This document shows positions 31,780-46,699 of a stretch of 64,000 nucleotides of DNA, in pieces. How positions within the stretch are numbered: the stretch's first letter is position 1; each line of letters starts with the position of its first letter. The DNA is taken from the NCBI GenBank assembly GCA_014529385.2, contig CM043953.1, positions 110,860,549-110,924,548 of the forward strand. Direction: 5' to 3'. The DNA comes from Adiantum capillus-veneris (Eukaryota; Streptophyta; Polypodiopsida; Polypodiales; Pteridaceae). A model generated the notes under the pieces. That model did no database searches and was not told the origin of the DNA. It saw only the letters and a list, made by a program, of their open reading frames with translations. The translations under genes were made by a program, and so were the position numbers.

Positions 31780-33370
31780 TTAGGCTGTTGTGTTGGTTTG
31801 GACCATTGTGGTCAAGATACACTTGACAGTTTTATTAGAAATCTTTGCTTATTCATTACTACACAAATAGTAAGTGCTTGAATGCCAGTGCTTGATGAAT
31901 AATCTATCATTGAGCTGCTCCACTACTTCATTTATGAATTCACAATCATTATGTGAGACCAATCCCAATCATTAGGAAGAGGATGGAGTCTAGGAGGGCC
32001 TCTTTATTTACCATGCGATTATGGAAAGGTGATTAATACTTTGACAAATAGGTGCACGCCATGTGTGCAAGAATGGTGGGTGTGTAAGGGTAGTCAAAGG
32101 ATGCACTTTTATCCTTCCATAACTCTACATATGAAATATGTATAAAAAGCGATATTTTAAATACACTGGTATCATGATTATTTTTGGACACCACTATGTG
32201 GTAGTTCATTTATGGCTCATTAGTAGAATGGTTTTGGTGAGGTATGACTTCCAAAAGCAAGGCCATGTTTCTAGCAAAAATTCCCAAAAGTAGGGTCTAT
32301 TTCTGATAGAAGAGGGAGCACCACCCCGTTTTGTCTTGGGACACATTTCAGCCTATCAGTGAGCAATAATTAGTGGTCAACTTTTGGGGCTGACAATTTT
32401 GTAGAATCTGATGAAACTCTCTTTCTCTCTCTACTTTCATTCATAAGAAACTATGGTCTTGGTGGAACCTTCCATTTTGTTGGAATATCTTGGTTAGAGG
32501 CAGCCAAAAAGTGATTAAAAAATCTAGTGACTGGTAGTCAATGGTGGGTGGCCGATGGTGGGATGTCAATGGTCTTTAGGCGGTGGCGAATGGGCAGCAT
32601 TCAAGGACTAGTAGTAAACTTCTAGGTGGGTTTGGCTACATATGGATGGCTACACATGGGTGCATGGATGGGTGTCGCTCATGAGAGAGGGAAACCTATA
32701 GAGGCTCCTTTACATCTATATAAGGAGGCCATCTCCATGAACCATTTTACACCCCATATTGAGGGGAATTTATATTGAAGGATACCAGCCCCTTGTATTC
32801 CTGCCTACTTGTTCTAGTTGTCTATGTTTCCATCTAAGCTATACCTTGACAGCACATGGGTGGATGATGCCATCATTTTGTGATAATGCTAATCAAAATG
32901 TTTTATTTTCCACTAATCTACTTTGCATTGTACCTCTCTTTTCTCTCCTTGCTACAAGATCCAATTTTTTTCTTTATTTCTTATAGGCATATGGTAAGTG
33001 AGTTGGAAGGATAAAGCTTGAGGAAGGTGCAGAGTGTGAGAAAGACAATAACATAGAGTGTGTGTATGAAAAAATGAGTAGTACAGTGTGAGCGCAAAAA
33101 TTATATGGTAGCATAGCACACAAAATCATTAACACTAGGAGTGCAATGATGGAAAGTAGTGGATAATGGAAGCATTTAATGCCACCCTCGTTTCTTGTGC
33201 ATGCGTGATGTGCAGCCATTAAATTGGCTATTTGAAAAAAAAATCCCATTGAATTTTGATTTAATATGGATTTTTTTGGGTTGAGTAGTGAATCACCTTG
33301 ATGTTGCTGCAATGAAGGGCCTTTTGTATTGATCATAAACACATGATGCAGCTTAGAAGGTCCTTTCCGT
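31780..33370. other. Unassigned AT-rich stretch
   Basis: No coding frame or known repeat recognised. A plus-strand TATA-like CTATATAAGGAGGCC at about 32717 sits in a short inverted repeat (GGCTCC...GGAGGCC) and could be a decayed LTR promoter. Confidence 0.3.
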
Positions 33371-33435
33371 TCAATTGTGAGGCTGTGTCTATTATAATTT
33401 AATTTCTTGTATACCGTAGGATCATATCCCCTCTA

Positions 33436-34765
33436 TTAACACTAGGTTGGTAACCTAACAGGAGATAAAAGTGTCCTTTCAGGGTTTTGAAAAAAACCTC
33501 CAAAACCATAGTAGATCCACTCATTTTGTAAAATCCTTTCATGAGGTTATAGTTCAAGGCCTACTACACATGGAAAAAATAATAAACTTGTAAAATTTCT
33601 CATCTTTTGGTCACACCAAGCCTCCAAAGTTGATGGACGAGTACATTTTCATCAAAACAGTCATTTCTTATGTTTTGTTGCATAAAAATAAGATTAGGGA
33701 TTTTTGCAGGACTTGAGATAAATTCCCTAGTTAACTTCAATGGGTTGGTGATCAGAACATATGATTGCTTCTCACTCACTATTTTTTGTTTTGCCAAAAG
33801 AAATAGGTACAAAAAAGTTGAATTTTTACCATTCTGCAAACCTATCATGAAAGTTTCTATAGCCACGCTCAATACAAATAATATATGCATGTTTTCTTAG
33901 TTCCCTATTGTCCTTTAGGTTCACAAGGAGCCATGGAGCATGTCAAAAGAATAATACATCTCTTACCAAGGGGAATCTTGGGGCCAAAGATGAAGTATTA
34001 AATACAGCAAACATGAAAAAACTGGGTTCAACATTATGAGTTGTAGAATCCCATAGAAATTATTCAATATCTAGCCAAATTTGATCCTTATGACTCGATA
34101 TGGTTACTACCTACAAAATGCATGTAGTTGTCACAAGAAACTAACAATACTGAAAAAGCTATACTTGATATACTAGAATGTTTCGTTTTCATCTATAATT
34201 GAAAAAATCAACCATCATTGTCTACTATGCAAAATAGGGTATTAGGTGCCCCAAAACTCAAGGAATATTAGCTTTATGTTACAATATGCGACATAGAAAA
34301 TCAAAACTACATTTGGATATCATGAAGGCCACCAAAAAAATCATAGAAGAGCTAAAATTGGCTAAAAAACAGGATTTGACATTTTTTTGTAATTTGGTCA
34401 TAACTTACAACTTTAACATTTATTTCTCCCTAGAAGCATCAGGACATGTTGAGAACTACTAAAGATAGTTCTCTAGCAATATAGACCTCACAAACATGAA
34501 TTCTAGAGTGGTATAGTTGCAAAAAGTTGAAAAAAGCCAAAAACAGGACCCGTTTTTTCACACAGTTTAGGTTGTGAAATGTTGTGCAAGGACAAGGTTA
34601 AAGATGAAATTGATATTCCAAAAAAATGTGGAGTTTTTTTCAGCTCATGAGACAACTTTCTAGACAGATAGCACCTCAAAATCCATTTTGAAACTCTTGA
34701 CATAGTTCGAGGAAAATGGTCACTTAACAGGACATAAAAGTGTCCCACTACCAACCTAGTGTTAA
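33436..34765. mobile_element. TIR element, copy B (1330 bp)
   Basis: Perfect 17-bp terminal inverted repeats TTAACACTAGGTTGGTA (33436-33452 and 34749-34765). The subterminal block GATAAAAGTGTCC on the left and CATAAAAGTGTCC on the right lies in inverted context. No ORF. It interrupts integrase relic copy 2: the flanks (…ATCCCCTCT and AACATTT…) are continuous in copy 1 near 14595-14625. Confidence 0.8.
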
Positions 34766-35105
34766 AACATTTGAAGATTTTTCTTGGTCTTTTGTTTCAT
34801 GGTTTCGTTATTTCAAATGGCATATTGGCAAGTTTCCTCTTACTAAATTAATTGCTCTATGCATTCTTGTATGGTGTGGGTGCCTTCCAAGTCCCATTCT
34901 ATTGTTGCCCAAAGACTAGGAACATAAAATTCAAATGAAATAATGGCTTCCTAACCATAGACTAATGTGAAAGATGTTTGTTGTGTGTGCTTCTTAGAGA
35001 TTGTACAAGTAATTAAGGAGATAATATATGTGCTAAGTGAAAGGCATAACTTGGATGACTGGAAGCTATTTTGAAAGCCTAGAGCAGTGCATGTAAGCAA
35101 GTATA
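34766..35105 (-). pseudogene. Gypsy integrase C-terminal relic, copy 2
   Basis: Paralogous to 14575-14884: same LVYG..A....FEF block and CIEQL....EETCQYAI segment on the minus strand, with more stops and a ~50-bp insertion near 35000-35050. Its far end is at 33375-33435, beyond TIR copy B. Confidence 0.65.
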
Positions 35106-35482
35106 TTAGCACTAGTTTGGTAACCTAACAGGACATAAAAGTGTCCTTTAAGGGTTTTGGAAAAAAAAAACTCCTATCATATACATGTGTTTGTAGAAGT
35201 CCTTACTTCAACTCAAAGATAACACCACACTTTATGTGGGAAGAACACATGCATATGATAAGGATACAAATTCTTGCATCTCTTCTAGATGCATTAGAAA
35301 TCTCATTCCACATAAAGATCCTAATAATGACCTTACAATGGAATTAGCTATGGATAGAAAAAAACACATACATATGATAGGAGTACACATTCTTTCATCT
35401 CTTCTAGATACAGTAGAAATATCATTCTCCATAAATATCATGATACTGACCTTAGAGTAGAATTATCTACAAGTAAGAACTT
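35106..35482. repeat. TIR element, copy C (5' fragment), with 119-bp tandem duplication
   Basis: It begins TTAGCACTAGTTTGGTAAC and follows copy A for about 140 bp (…CACACTTTATGTGGGAAG). From about 35247 a 119-bp unit is repeated in tandem (cacatgcatatg at 35247, cacatacatatg at 35366). No right terminus found. Confidence 0.6.
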
Positions 35483-36030
35483 CAATTCTTCTGCTTTATT
35501 GGGCGAGTTGAATTTTTATTTGGATGGCCATAGAATTTCATCTTATTTTAGGGTCTTACCCATAGCAATTTATGATGGAATTTTAGGTATGGATTGGCTT
35601 AAATAAAATGATGCTAAATTTAAATGTAAACATGCTTCATCCACTTTTGTAAATGAACATAATGCTAGGATTAACATTACTAGAAAGAACATACAACCTA
35701 AAATTCAGTTTGGGAACTTCAGTAAGTTATTGAAAAGCTATAGAAAGAAAAAGATGGTTTATGATGTAAAGTTTAACCTAGAATAGAAGAAGTCAAGAAC
35801 ACTTGAGCATGCTGGCTTACCTAACTTACTGATGTGCTCCTCAAAGAACTTTTAGAATTACCACCTAAGGTGAAGTTGATCATGCAATTGAGCTTATTCT
35901 AGGAGCTCAATCAATTTCTCAAAGACCATACAAGATGCTAGTACCAGAGTCTACATAACTCAAAGAGCAACGTACTTAACTTCTTGACTAAGGTCTAATT
36001 TGATCTAGTGCTTCTCCATGAAGTACTCCC
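35460..36030 (+). pseudogene. Gypsy protease/RT N-terminal relic
   Basis: The plus strand reads LLGELNFYLDGHRISS, then IAIYDGILGMDWL, the end of an aspartic protease, and after shifts LPPKREVDHAIEL, ISQRPYKM, LKEQL, the start of an RT like that of E0. Several stops; RT is lost after about 36030. Confidence 0.65.
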
Positions 36031-38700
<2,670 letters not shown>

Positions 38701-38720
38701 TGTCGCCAATGAAAAAAGTA

Positions 38721-39790
38721 TCACAGTGTCGCCGCATGTTGGACTAGATCCTTCGTAGGTGTCATGTACCATGAGGCACCACTATCAAGACTATCATAAG
38801 GAGAACGGGTCACCAATGCCTCCAATTTCCTGGAAGAGTTTGTCAAAGGGAGAATCTCCATATGAACAAAGGCCGGTGTACTACTGTGGCGGAGGAGGTC
38901 AAAGCTTCTCCAACTCGCTTTGGACACTTCCTCCAATAATGTCATTTCTCACCACAATTGTTGCAATGCTCCTCCGCCTTCAAGGCATCACGTTTGGCAT
39001 CACTCTTCTTGTCTTGGTGTTGGTGCTTTTCTTCTTACCCTTTGTATTCTTGTTATTGTTGTTGTTGGAACTACCGGTCAAGAATTTGGAGCTTAACTTC
39101 TTCCCCTTTTGGAACTGCTCGTCTTGGTCTAAAACCATTGGAACGAGCTCCTCCCATGTGATAGTATTCAGCCATCTACTGGTAATCAAGGAAGAGTAGA
39201 CGTTGGTATACCGAGGAGGCAATTGAGCCAAAAGATGAATGGCCATGTCCTTTGAACTGATAAGATTTCCCATATGAATCATCTCTCCTAAAGCTCTTGC
39301 ATCTTGTTGGTATGATCCTGCATGGAAGTGTTCTTCACATCCAAGGTTTTCAACTGCACCTTGAGGCTATCCGCTTCATTGGAGAGACTCAATTGTATAG
39401 AGAAGAAAACCGATCCCACATCAACTTTTCATCTTGCATTAGCTGAATGTGGCCAATCACTATGGGTAAACTGTTGAGGATAATGAAAAAGCGGATCCGG
39501 GAATTTACTCGTTCCCATAACTTCGCTCCCTTGAAGTCCTTTGGCTTTTGAAAGTTGCTTGAGACAAATCCTCCAAGCTCGTAATAGTCAAAAATTGCCA
39601 TCTTGGTTGCTTTCCAAATGGCATAATTGTCTCGACTCGATCGCCGATACGAGGGAAAGGTAGGAAGTGTAGGTATCTTGATTGGTTGGTCACCTACTCC
39701 GGAATAGAACTGGGACCAATCTCCCTATTCGTCATTGATGGTGTGGTCACCATCGCCGATCCCATCCTCATGGTGTCCTCCATCACCATG
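38721..39790 (-). pseudogene. Ty1/copia Gag and protease relic
   Basis: The minus strand from about 39700 reads RDNYAIWKATKMAIFDYYEL, then KGAKLWERVN, LMWDRFSSLYN, HLLAQLPPRYTNVYSSL and ITWEELVPMVLDQDEQF, the copia Gag (UBN2) pattern. A zinc knuckle CNNCGEK(stop)HYWRKC follows near 38905-38950. The copia protease active site LDSGASWYMTP is near 38765-38800. At least four stops or shifts. RT and integrase are absent on the left. Confidence 0.82.
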
Positions 39791-39961
39791 GGAAAATGTA
39801 TGCCAAATGAAGATAGCAAGATGCAAATAATTCCATGGTTGATGTAAAGTAGAGTAAAGGTATGGTTTGATCCATTAGGAGGTGAACAAGGCAGGCACGA
39901 ACAACTTTGGGGGTCCACTTCTTGTAGGACTTCCACAAGGACGTGTCACTTGTACTTATGA

Positions 39962-40740
39962 ATGAAGACTCTAAGGAACGATGTAAGTGAAGAATTTGGT
40001 GTTTTTGTTAATCATTTTAAAGAATGCTGGATAGATTTAGTAGTTGTTATGCAACTGGCCAACGGGAAGTGTTTCAAGATAGACAAATTCATGGTATGTT
40101 TGCATCCCAAGGTGCAAGAAAAGGTGAATTTTGAGAGTCCAAAGAATTACAATGGTGCGGTTGTAATTGCACAAAAAAAGAGCAAGAAATTCAAGAAGAA
40201 GATTGAGGAAGGCATGCTAGGGTATGAAGTGATGTCTCCTAGCTTGCTCCTCCACAACCCGAGAGATAAAGTTTAAACACGGAATCAAGCAAATTGAAGA
40301 GTGGAAACCCTTGAGGATTCCACTATGTAAAAATTTCATATAATGCGTGCTTACAAGAGGTATTTAAATAAACCCTTACCAATGTGTTTTCAAGTATTAT
40401 ATGTACCCCTTATGTATGCATTTTTGTAAAAGAACTAGCCCTTACATATGAGAATTTTCCCTTTTGAATTAAAAAACCCTTTAAGTAAGTACATTTTTTT
40501 GGTAAATGTACCTACTTATAAATTCCTTATTTTGTTTGCAGATGTTATCTTACATATTTCCTAGTGGACTCCCCGGGTGGCAACCGCTCCTCAACATTGG
40601 GTACATATTGTTCGAGATTTAGAGCTTTGTCTAATTGTAATGGAAAAAGGGCAACCAAGGGCAGGTAGAGGTAGGGCTAGGCCATTGACTGGCCAATGCT
40701 ACAATTGGAAGAAAGAAGGCTACTATGCTCTAAATTGACT
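39962..40740 (+). pseudogene. Tat-like relic: Gag
   Basis: The plus-strand frame 39962-40276 reads FVNHFKECWIDLVVVMQLAN, CFKIDKFMVCLHPKVQEKVN and KKSKKFKKKIEE, a Gag C-terminal region. Near 40670-40740 a decayed knuckle CYNWKKEGYYALN with a following SRERGGMYPLFGKGK appears. It is first in a plus-strand relic continuing to 42373 and beyond the solo LTR. Confidence 0.6.
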
Positions 40741-41184
40741 ATATCTATCTAGGGAAAGAGGAGGTATGTACCCATTGTTTGGAAAAGGCAAAGGGTAAAA
40801 TCCATTCATTGATGTGGATAAACAAGATGTGGATGTGTCGGACAACAAAAGAGCACAAGGAGAAATGGAGATAAAAATTAAGAGACTAGAGCTCATAAAG
40901 GCAAAGAGAAGGTGTATGAAGAGAAAGACTAGCCAAAGACTAGAAAAAGGAGACATCCGTGCAAGATAAAATAATCAAATTTTCAGCTTGGGATGGGTCA
41001 TCCGGAGTATGATCTTGGGAGTGATCTCCACAATCAAAAGGTTAATATTATATTTGGGAAATTGCTAGCACTAAACCCCATGTTGAGGAGGCAATGGTCT
41101 ACCAATGTCAATACAAGGCTTCCATGGGTTTGAGGTGATGTGCATGCAATACAAAATTTAGCTCTAAGGTAGACCCATCCAATG

Positions 41185-42373
41185 GATGTACTTCCTATTG
41201 TTGATGTCTTATTTAAGAAGAAGGTGCAAGTGCATACATACATTGATGGTGGGGCACAATGTTGTGTCTTGACAAAGACAACTATGAAGGACATAGGCAT
41301 CAAAGTGGTGGTTAAGTCCAATGTGTAAATGAGGAAGGCCAACCATGCCATGGTGAGGTGTTTTTTTTTTTTTGGGGGGGGGGGGGGGGGCTTAGAATAT
41401 GAAGGTAAAGATAAGAGGAATTGAATGCCTTATTGACTTTTTTGTGATGAAAGCAGGTGAGAATTCTTACCTTGTTATTTTGTGGAGGCCATGACTTCTT
41501 CCAATTGGAGCTAAATAGGATTGGGAGAGGGGATTTTTCACTCTGTCAAATAAATAAAATGGTAGACATGTGGTGCTTTATTTGAAGACTAGAGAGAGCC
41601 ACTTTTATTTGGTGGTGATAGGATGATCCCTTGCCATTCCAGGATGAGATTTTAAACCAGGTAGTAGGGCATGAGAGGTATTTGATTATGGATGGCTTTG
41701 CAGGATAATTCCAAATTGGTATTGCTTTGGGGGACTAGTTGAAGATTACTTTCAGTTTGACATGGGGTTGCTTTGCTTACTGCAGGTATGCACTTTGGTT
41801 TCGTGAATGCCTATGCAACTTTCTAAGATTGGATGAATAGGATGTTTGGGCCATATTTGGGTAAGTTTAATAGAGTATTTATGGATGATATAAGTTGCTA
41901 TAGTTCAAGGATAGATCATTTTTCAAAGTTGAAGTGGTGCTTTTGAAGGCTAGACAAAGAGGGTGGACAATTGAATGCAAAAAAGTGAAACTTGGCTCAA
42001 TCGCAAGCTCATTTGCTGGGTCATGTGGTTTCACAGAATGGTATAGAGGCTAATCTTCTTGAGAATGTGAAGGCTTTGGTATTGATGGAGCCTCCAACCA
42101 ATGCGGTATGTTTGTCTTTGTTTGTGCACAAGCTGCAGTATTTATCCAGGTTTGTTTTGATGCTTTTGCAATATTTGTATCTTCTTGAAAAGATGAGTCA
42201 GCATGTTTATGGCTTTTAATGGACTAAAGATGCACAAATAGCCTTTGACAGGGTGAAGAAGACTCTTTGCCAATTTCCAATGATTTGTCGTCCCAACAAT
42301 AAGGACGGTGTGCACTATTTCTATATATGTTGTTTTGGTGGGGAGATGTTACAAGCCCATCTACTTTGATAGT
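41185..42373 (+). pseudogene. Tat-like relic: protease, RT, RNase H start
   Basis: The protease reads VQVHTYIDGGAQCCVLTK near 41228-41285, with the same DGGA active site as the Tat element. The RT reads ERYLIMDGFAG, TWGCFAY, FVNAYATF and FMDDI (near 41880), then LGHVVSQNGIEANLLENVKA. The RNase H start reads WTKDAQIAFDRVKKTL up to 42373. Many stops. A T13-G17 homopolymer pair interrupts the protease at 41361-41390. RNase H resumes at 45160 after the solo LTR. Confidence 0.75.
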
Positions 42374-43028
42374 TGTAAGGTCTCTGACCCGACCCAAAAA
42401 GAGCACCATTGTACCATGTGATGAACATAAGGAAAAAAGTTACTATTTTTAGCATTTTTTCGAATTCTATCAGTGCCATGATGTTTAGAATGTTTTAAAG
42501 CTTCAAAATGTGAATTAAAATAATTTTCGTAAAAAATTTTCCAAAAATAGTAAGTTTTTGGTCACCCGATCCGTCTAGTTTTGACCATCTTGAAAAACTG
42601 CACCCGTACCCCGAATTTGAAAAAGATGCATTTTCGGACCCCGGGGGCTACTAAATATGGTAGGTACTTGGACCAGTACGCCTTAGTTAGAGCTTAGTAT
42701 AGAAATTTACGGCATTAAATTCCGACTCGTATGGGCTGTTTTAGCCTAAAACCAATTTTTCCTAAAGTTGTACGGGGAGGCATCGGGGCTCGAGGTTGTG
42801 TGGGAGTAGGTTCCATGCCACTCTGAGCCAGCTTTAGCAGCTAGGGGGCGCCCTCTTGCCTTGTGGGAGTTCTAGGAGATTTTCCAGGCTAGAGAGTGGG
42901 TGTGAGAGCCAGTTAGACTAGCTAACTGGACACTTGGTGGGAAGGTAACTAGACTTGCCAATGCATGGAGTGAGTGGTCACTCAGATGCTTATAGCAGCT
43001 AGGTTCGATTTTCAGCCTTGAGGAGCCT

Positions 43029-43036
43029 ATTTAAAG
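43029..43036 (+). promoter_or_regulatory. TATA-like box in the solo LTR
   Basis: CTATTTAAAGG, about 900 bp upstream of the LTR exon ATG and just before a CA array. Promoter role inferred. Confidence 0.4.
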
Positions 43037-43058
43037 GTGTTCTCACACACACACACCC

Positions 43059-43099
<41 letters not shown>

Positions 43100-43930
43100 T
43101 GGGGAGGTGCTGTCGGTACATAGTTTTTGAAGGGGAAGCAAAGGAGAGAAGTGTTGTCGAATTCTCGTCTTGAGAACTCATTTGGATCGAAAAATCGAGA
43201 GGATTTTCAGCCCCTAATCCACGGCAATCATGATTTAATTTATGCTCTTCTGTAATTCTTTTCATCATTCTCTTAATTCCTCTTCTACCATGCTTAATCC
43301 TAGCTATAATTCCCAATAGCTGCTCTCTAAATCTCCATAGATTTACTCCATTACATAATCATCATCCAATTAGCTAATTTATGCAGCCATTCATCACTCT
43401 TAATCAATGATTAATACATGATTAGAAGAGATTTCTCTCTCTAGGCAGCATAGTAATTAATTGTCAACCAGTAATGATGTAGATTTGATGAAATTCTTTC
43501 TTTTACCACTCAATATTTTTGTAACTAAGTTAGATTCAATTTTCTCATACATTAAGATGCGATTAAGGAAAACTTAATTCATCATTAAGCCACGAAAAAG
43601 AGAATTTTCTCTCACCTATGCATGCGGTAATTCTGCATCCTTCTAATTGCTCTAGGAAAGTGATTGAGCTTGCTAATTTATCTCTCTTGTAATTTAATTA
43701 GTAAAATTCTGAAATTCTTAATCATCTAAGCCAAGTGATTAACTTTAGAGACGGTTCCCATAGGACAAGTAAAGTATTATCCAAAAAATTACTATGTCTC
43801 GAAGGAAAATCTAACCCTCTCGTATAAGGGGAGATTGTTCAATGATTATAATCTATCAATTGGATTGTTATGATGCTCTCGGACCTTAGCTCTTTTCTTC
43901 AAGTTTATCATTTAAAGTAGTAAGTATAAA

Positions 43931-44074
43931 ATGGCCCCGGTTAAGAGAACTCACTTCGGTGGTGCCCACGACCGCGAGGCGGGAACGAGCAATGTGAATG
44001 GAAAAGGAAAAACTCCCATGGACGAACAAGCACCGGCCATCTCACGAGCCATCGACGAAGAAATGGAAGTCTAG
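43931..44074 (+). CDS. LTR-embedded first exon (solo LTR copy)
   Basis: ATG in good context (TATAAAATGGCC). It encodes MAPVKRTHFGGAHDREAGTS, then NVNGKGKTPMDEQ and AISRAIDEEMEV, with a TAG that touches GTAGGT at 44075-44080. In the E0 copy the same place reads GAAGAG/GTAGGT with no stop, so the exon was probably open into the donor. It lies in the 3' part of the LTR, so transcripts from the 5' LTR would carry it ahead of PBS and gag. Confidence 0.5.
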   Translation: MAPVKRTHFGGAHDREAGTSNVNGKGKTPMDEQAPAISRAIDEEMEV

Positions 44075-45159
44075 GTAGGTCACAATTTTATTGAAGTTGT
44101 TTAATTTAACATTGCATACGTTTAGCCAGGAAAGACCATATCCCCAAACATGTTGGAGAAATCCAACGGAAACCTCGGCATTTGAATTCATTTGTATATT
44201 AAAAGTCTAAAGTAGGAAAGAAATGTTTGACGAATATACTGTTTGTAATAGGAAAGAATGTCTGCTAGGGAAAATTTAGCTCGACATGTTCATTCTATTT
44301 CCAATGTTGAATCGGTCCTGATCCCCCTACTGATCACAGGGGGCGGCTCGCAACGATTTCGTAGTAGCTAGAGGTACGAGCTTAGGGCCTTTACCCACGA
44401 CTTGCTTTCTATGCGATGGGAACCCACATCTTGCTTTCTTTTCTGTGGGAATGTCCATGTCATGCTTTCTATGAGGTGGACATACCTAGTTGTATGGGTA
44501 GCTAGGCGACAACGGGAGGAGTAAACTCTCGCTAGAGGGGGGATGTTGTACCTCCAGAACATTGGAATTTTAATGAATAAGTTGGAGTAGAATTTTTACT
44601 AGAATACTGTCTTGGTGCCGCTTGCAATACTGGTTGAAGGGCTGTCTTAAAGAACATTGTGATTCGGAATCTAATCAAGGAATGTTTATGTTGAACAACC
44701 ATTGTGGTAGTAATTAGGACACACAAGGAAGTGTGAGTGTGGGGGTGGAAAGTGGGGGCTTGGCTCAGGTTTCCAATGCCTATGAGAAGGGTGGTCCCGA
44801 TTGGTCGGGAACTCTCTGTTCCCATAGTGTTTAAATCGATACTAGTAATACTCATTGCCCCTAGAGCGGCGAAGTATCAAGTGTACATGCCTCTGAAACA
44901 TGGGGAAAAAGGCACTCGGGATTTCTCTCCTCTTGGAAGGTGGATCTTAGGATCTCTAGATAGGTTAAGTATGCTTCCCTTGCGAGGTGGAGGTAGATCT
45001 CATTGCTAGTAGACTCGAACTCGACTCACTTTGTGATGAGAGATCGTCCGCTAGTTGAACCCTGAACCACTTTGTTTGCTTCCGCTATAGATCTAGTGGC
45101 CACCAAGTTCACCATCAGATCCTCCGTTTGATACGGCGGGGTGGGGACTTCACAATAGT

Positions 45160-45390
45160 AGAGTGATTAGCCCAAGAGAAAGGACTTACACTGAAGTTGA
45201 ACAATAGGTGATGAATACGGTGTTTGCATGAAGGAAGTTTGATGTACATTTTATTATTTGCAAGTTCTATGTTCTTACATCTAACAATTTGTTGCCTTAA
45301 GTTGTGCTTCATCTAAATCCAAGAAGAGACATCATGAAGTGGGTGCTAGAGCTACAAGAGTTTGAGTTTGAGCTCAAAATTGATCACACA
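45160..45390 (+). pseudogene. Tat-like relic: RNase H, continued after the solo LTR
   Basis: The plus strand resumes with YTEVEQ, KFYVLTSNNLLP, HLNPRRDIMKWVLELQEFEF and DHTSRS, the second half of a gypsy RNase H. With 42220-42373 it forms one domain split by the solo LTR. It ends near 45390 against an oppositely oriented relic. Confidence 0.78.
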
Positions 45391-46640
45391 AGTCGGTCCC
45401 TTGCTTGTAGAGGTGGTCCTCAATCAACACGTAGCTTTCTGCTTTGGCCTGAAATTTTTTCATCCTTGATTTACTCAACCCCTTGGGTAAGACACCTTTG
45501 ATCATGTAATCCACAATGTATGAACTACTCTTAGGTGCAACTTCTACTCTAATCAGTGTCGCATGTTCTGAAGGTGCCTGATTTGCACAAATGTTACATG
45601 AATTAATGTAGTCATGAACATTCTGTTGCAATTGGAATGTTTTTGCTTTCCCATTGTGAATCCCCGTGGTTTTCACATGAGATTGGCTCAAGTACACATC
45701 TATTTTTGTTGGCTCTATACATAGTCTCAATATTTCATCATTCCCTTGCTTATATAGACTTCTCGGTATTAGGGAAAGTGTTTGTGTTTGCTCAATGACT
45801 GATGGTTGCCTCTCCATTTGAAGTGAACCAATGGTAAAAAAAGGTATGACATGTTTGCTGCACCTCGGTACTATTTCAATACTAAATAGATAAGAGTCAG
45901 GCAGGTCATTGTCTTATCATCGTCAACTCTCTTCAATGCTTCTCCATGAGTCAAATCTAGAAAAATGGTTAGCTCTCTTGATGGGTAGTCCCCTAAATCA
46001 AACTCAAGAAATATGAGAAATTGTCAAACAATGCATCCCGTATTATAGGGTTTGCTCACCAAGTATAATAGTGCTTGACAATCCACAAAGAACAAAAGTT
46101 TGTTCGCGAGAAGGTAGTGTCTAAATTTTTTACTGCATAGACCATTCCTATCCGTTCTCTTTTTGTGGTCATGCAATTATTCTCTGCACTATTAAGCTAT
46201 ATCACAGGATTAAGGATGGGAAACTCCATGTTGTTCTCTCCAGGCTGTGCTAAGATTCATTCGATAGCATATGCCGATGCATGAATGTGGACACAAAATA
46301 TCTTAGTCCCAGCAAGGGCTTTCAAAATTTGAGTAGATATCAATCTCTACTTCAATTGCTAGAATGCTTCGTCACATTTGTCAATCCACTCAAATTTTGT
46401 GGTGAGAACATAGAGAGACTTGGAAGTGATTGCATACATATGAATGAATCATCTATAGTAACCACAAGGACCCATAAAGGGTTATACCTCTCTAACTTTT
46501 TTTGGTCTTGGAGGAGAAACAATCTGATTGTATCTTTTCAAGATATGTGGAAATGACTTTGCACATTTTTCATACAATTGACCATAGACCACCCTAAAAA
46601 TCCTCTTAGGAATTTCTAGGGTTCTAAATAAATATCCTTC
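45390..46640 (-). pseudogene. Gypsy RT end, RNase H and integrase N-terminal relic
   Basis: The minus strand from ~46500 reads pieces of the RT-RNase H connection (SFICMQ, then LSNES), RNase H with MVYAVKNL, FCSLWIVKHYY and DLPDSYLFSIEIVPR, and the tether. The 45817-45374 frame (147 codons) holds integrase N-terminal segments out of order: LYKQGNDEILRLCIEP, YLSQSHVKTTGIHNGK and YINSCNICANQAPSEHATL come before YIVDYMIKGVLPKGLSKSRM and SYVLIEDHLYKQGTD, which normally precede them. This suggests a tandem duplication followed by deletion. Confidence 0.65.
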
Positions 46641-46699
46641 ATCATTATAAAGGTTTTCAAATGCTTCTAATGGATGGATACTCCATGTATTTGAAGCTA

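Larger units (their letters stand above)
42374..45154 (+). mobile_element. Solo LTR of the E0 family, 2781 bp
   Basis: It starts TGTAAGGTCTC and ends GGGGACTTCACA, with a perfect 5-bp TSD ATAGT (42369-42373, 45155-45159). The RNase H reading of the host relic continues across it. Its last 1.18 kb matches the E0 5' LTR (4171-5347) in opposite orientation. No interior is present, so it is a product of LTR-LTR recombination. Inside: a TATA-like box at 43029-43036, a CA array at 43045-43098, a leader and a short ATG exon at 43931. Confidence 0.92.

Noticed and set aside
33436-33440. TTAA as a piggyBac-type target duplication for TIR copy B
   Set aside because: Copy A has TTAG on the left and CTAA on the right, so these bases belong to the inverted repeat rather than to a direct duplication.
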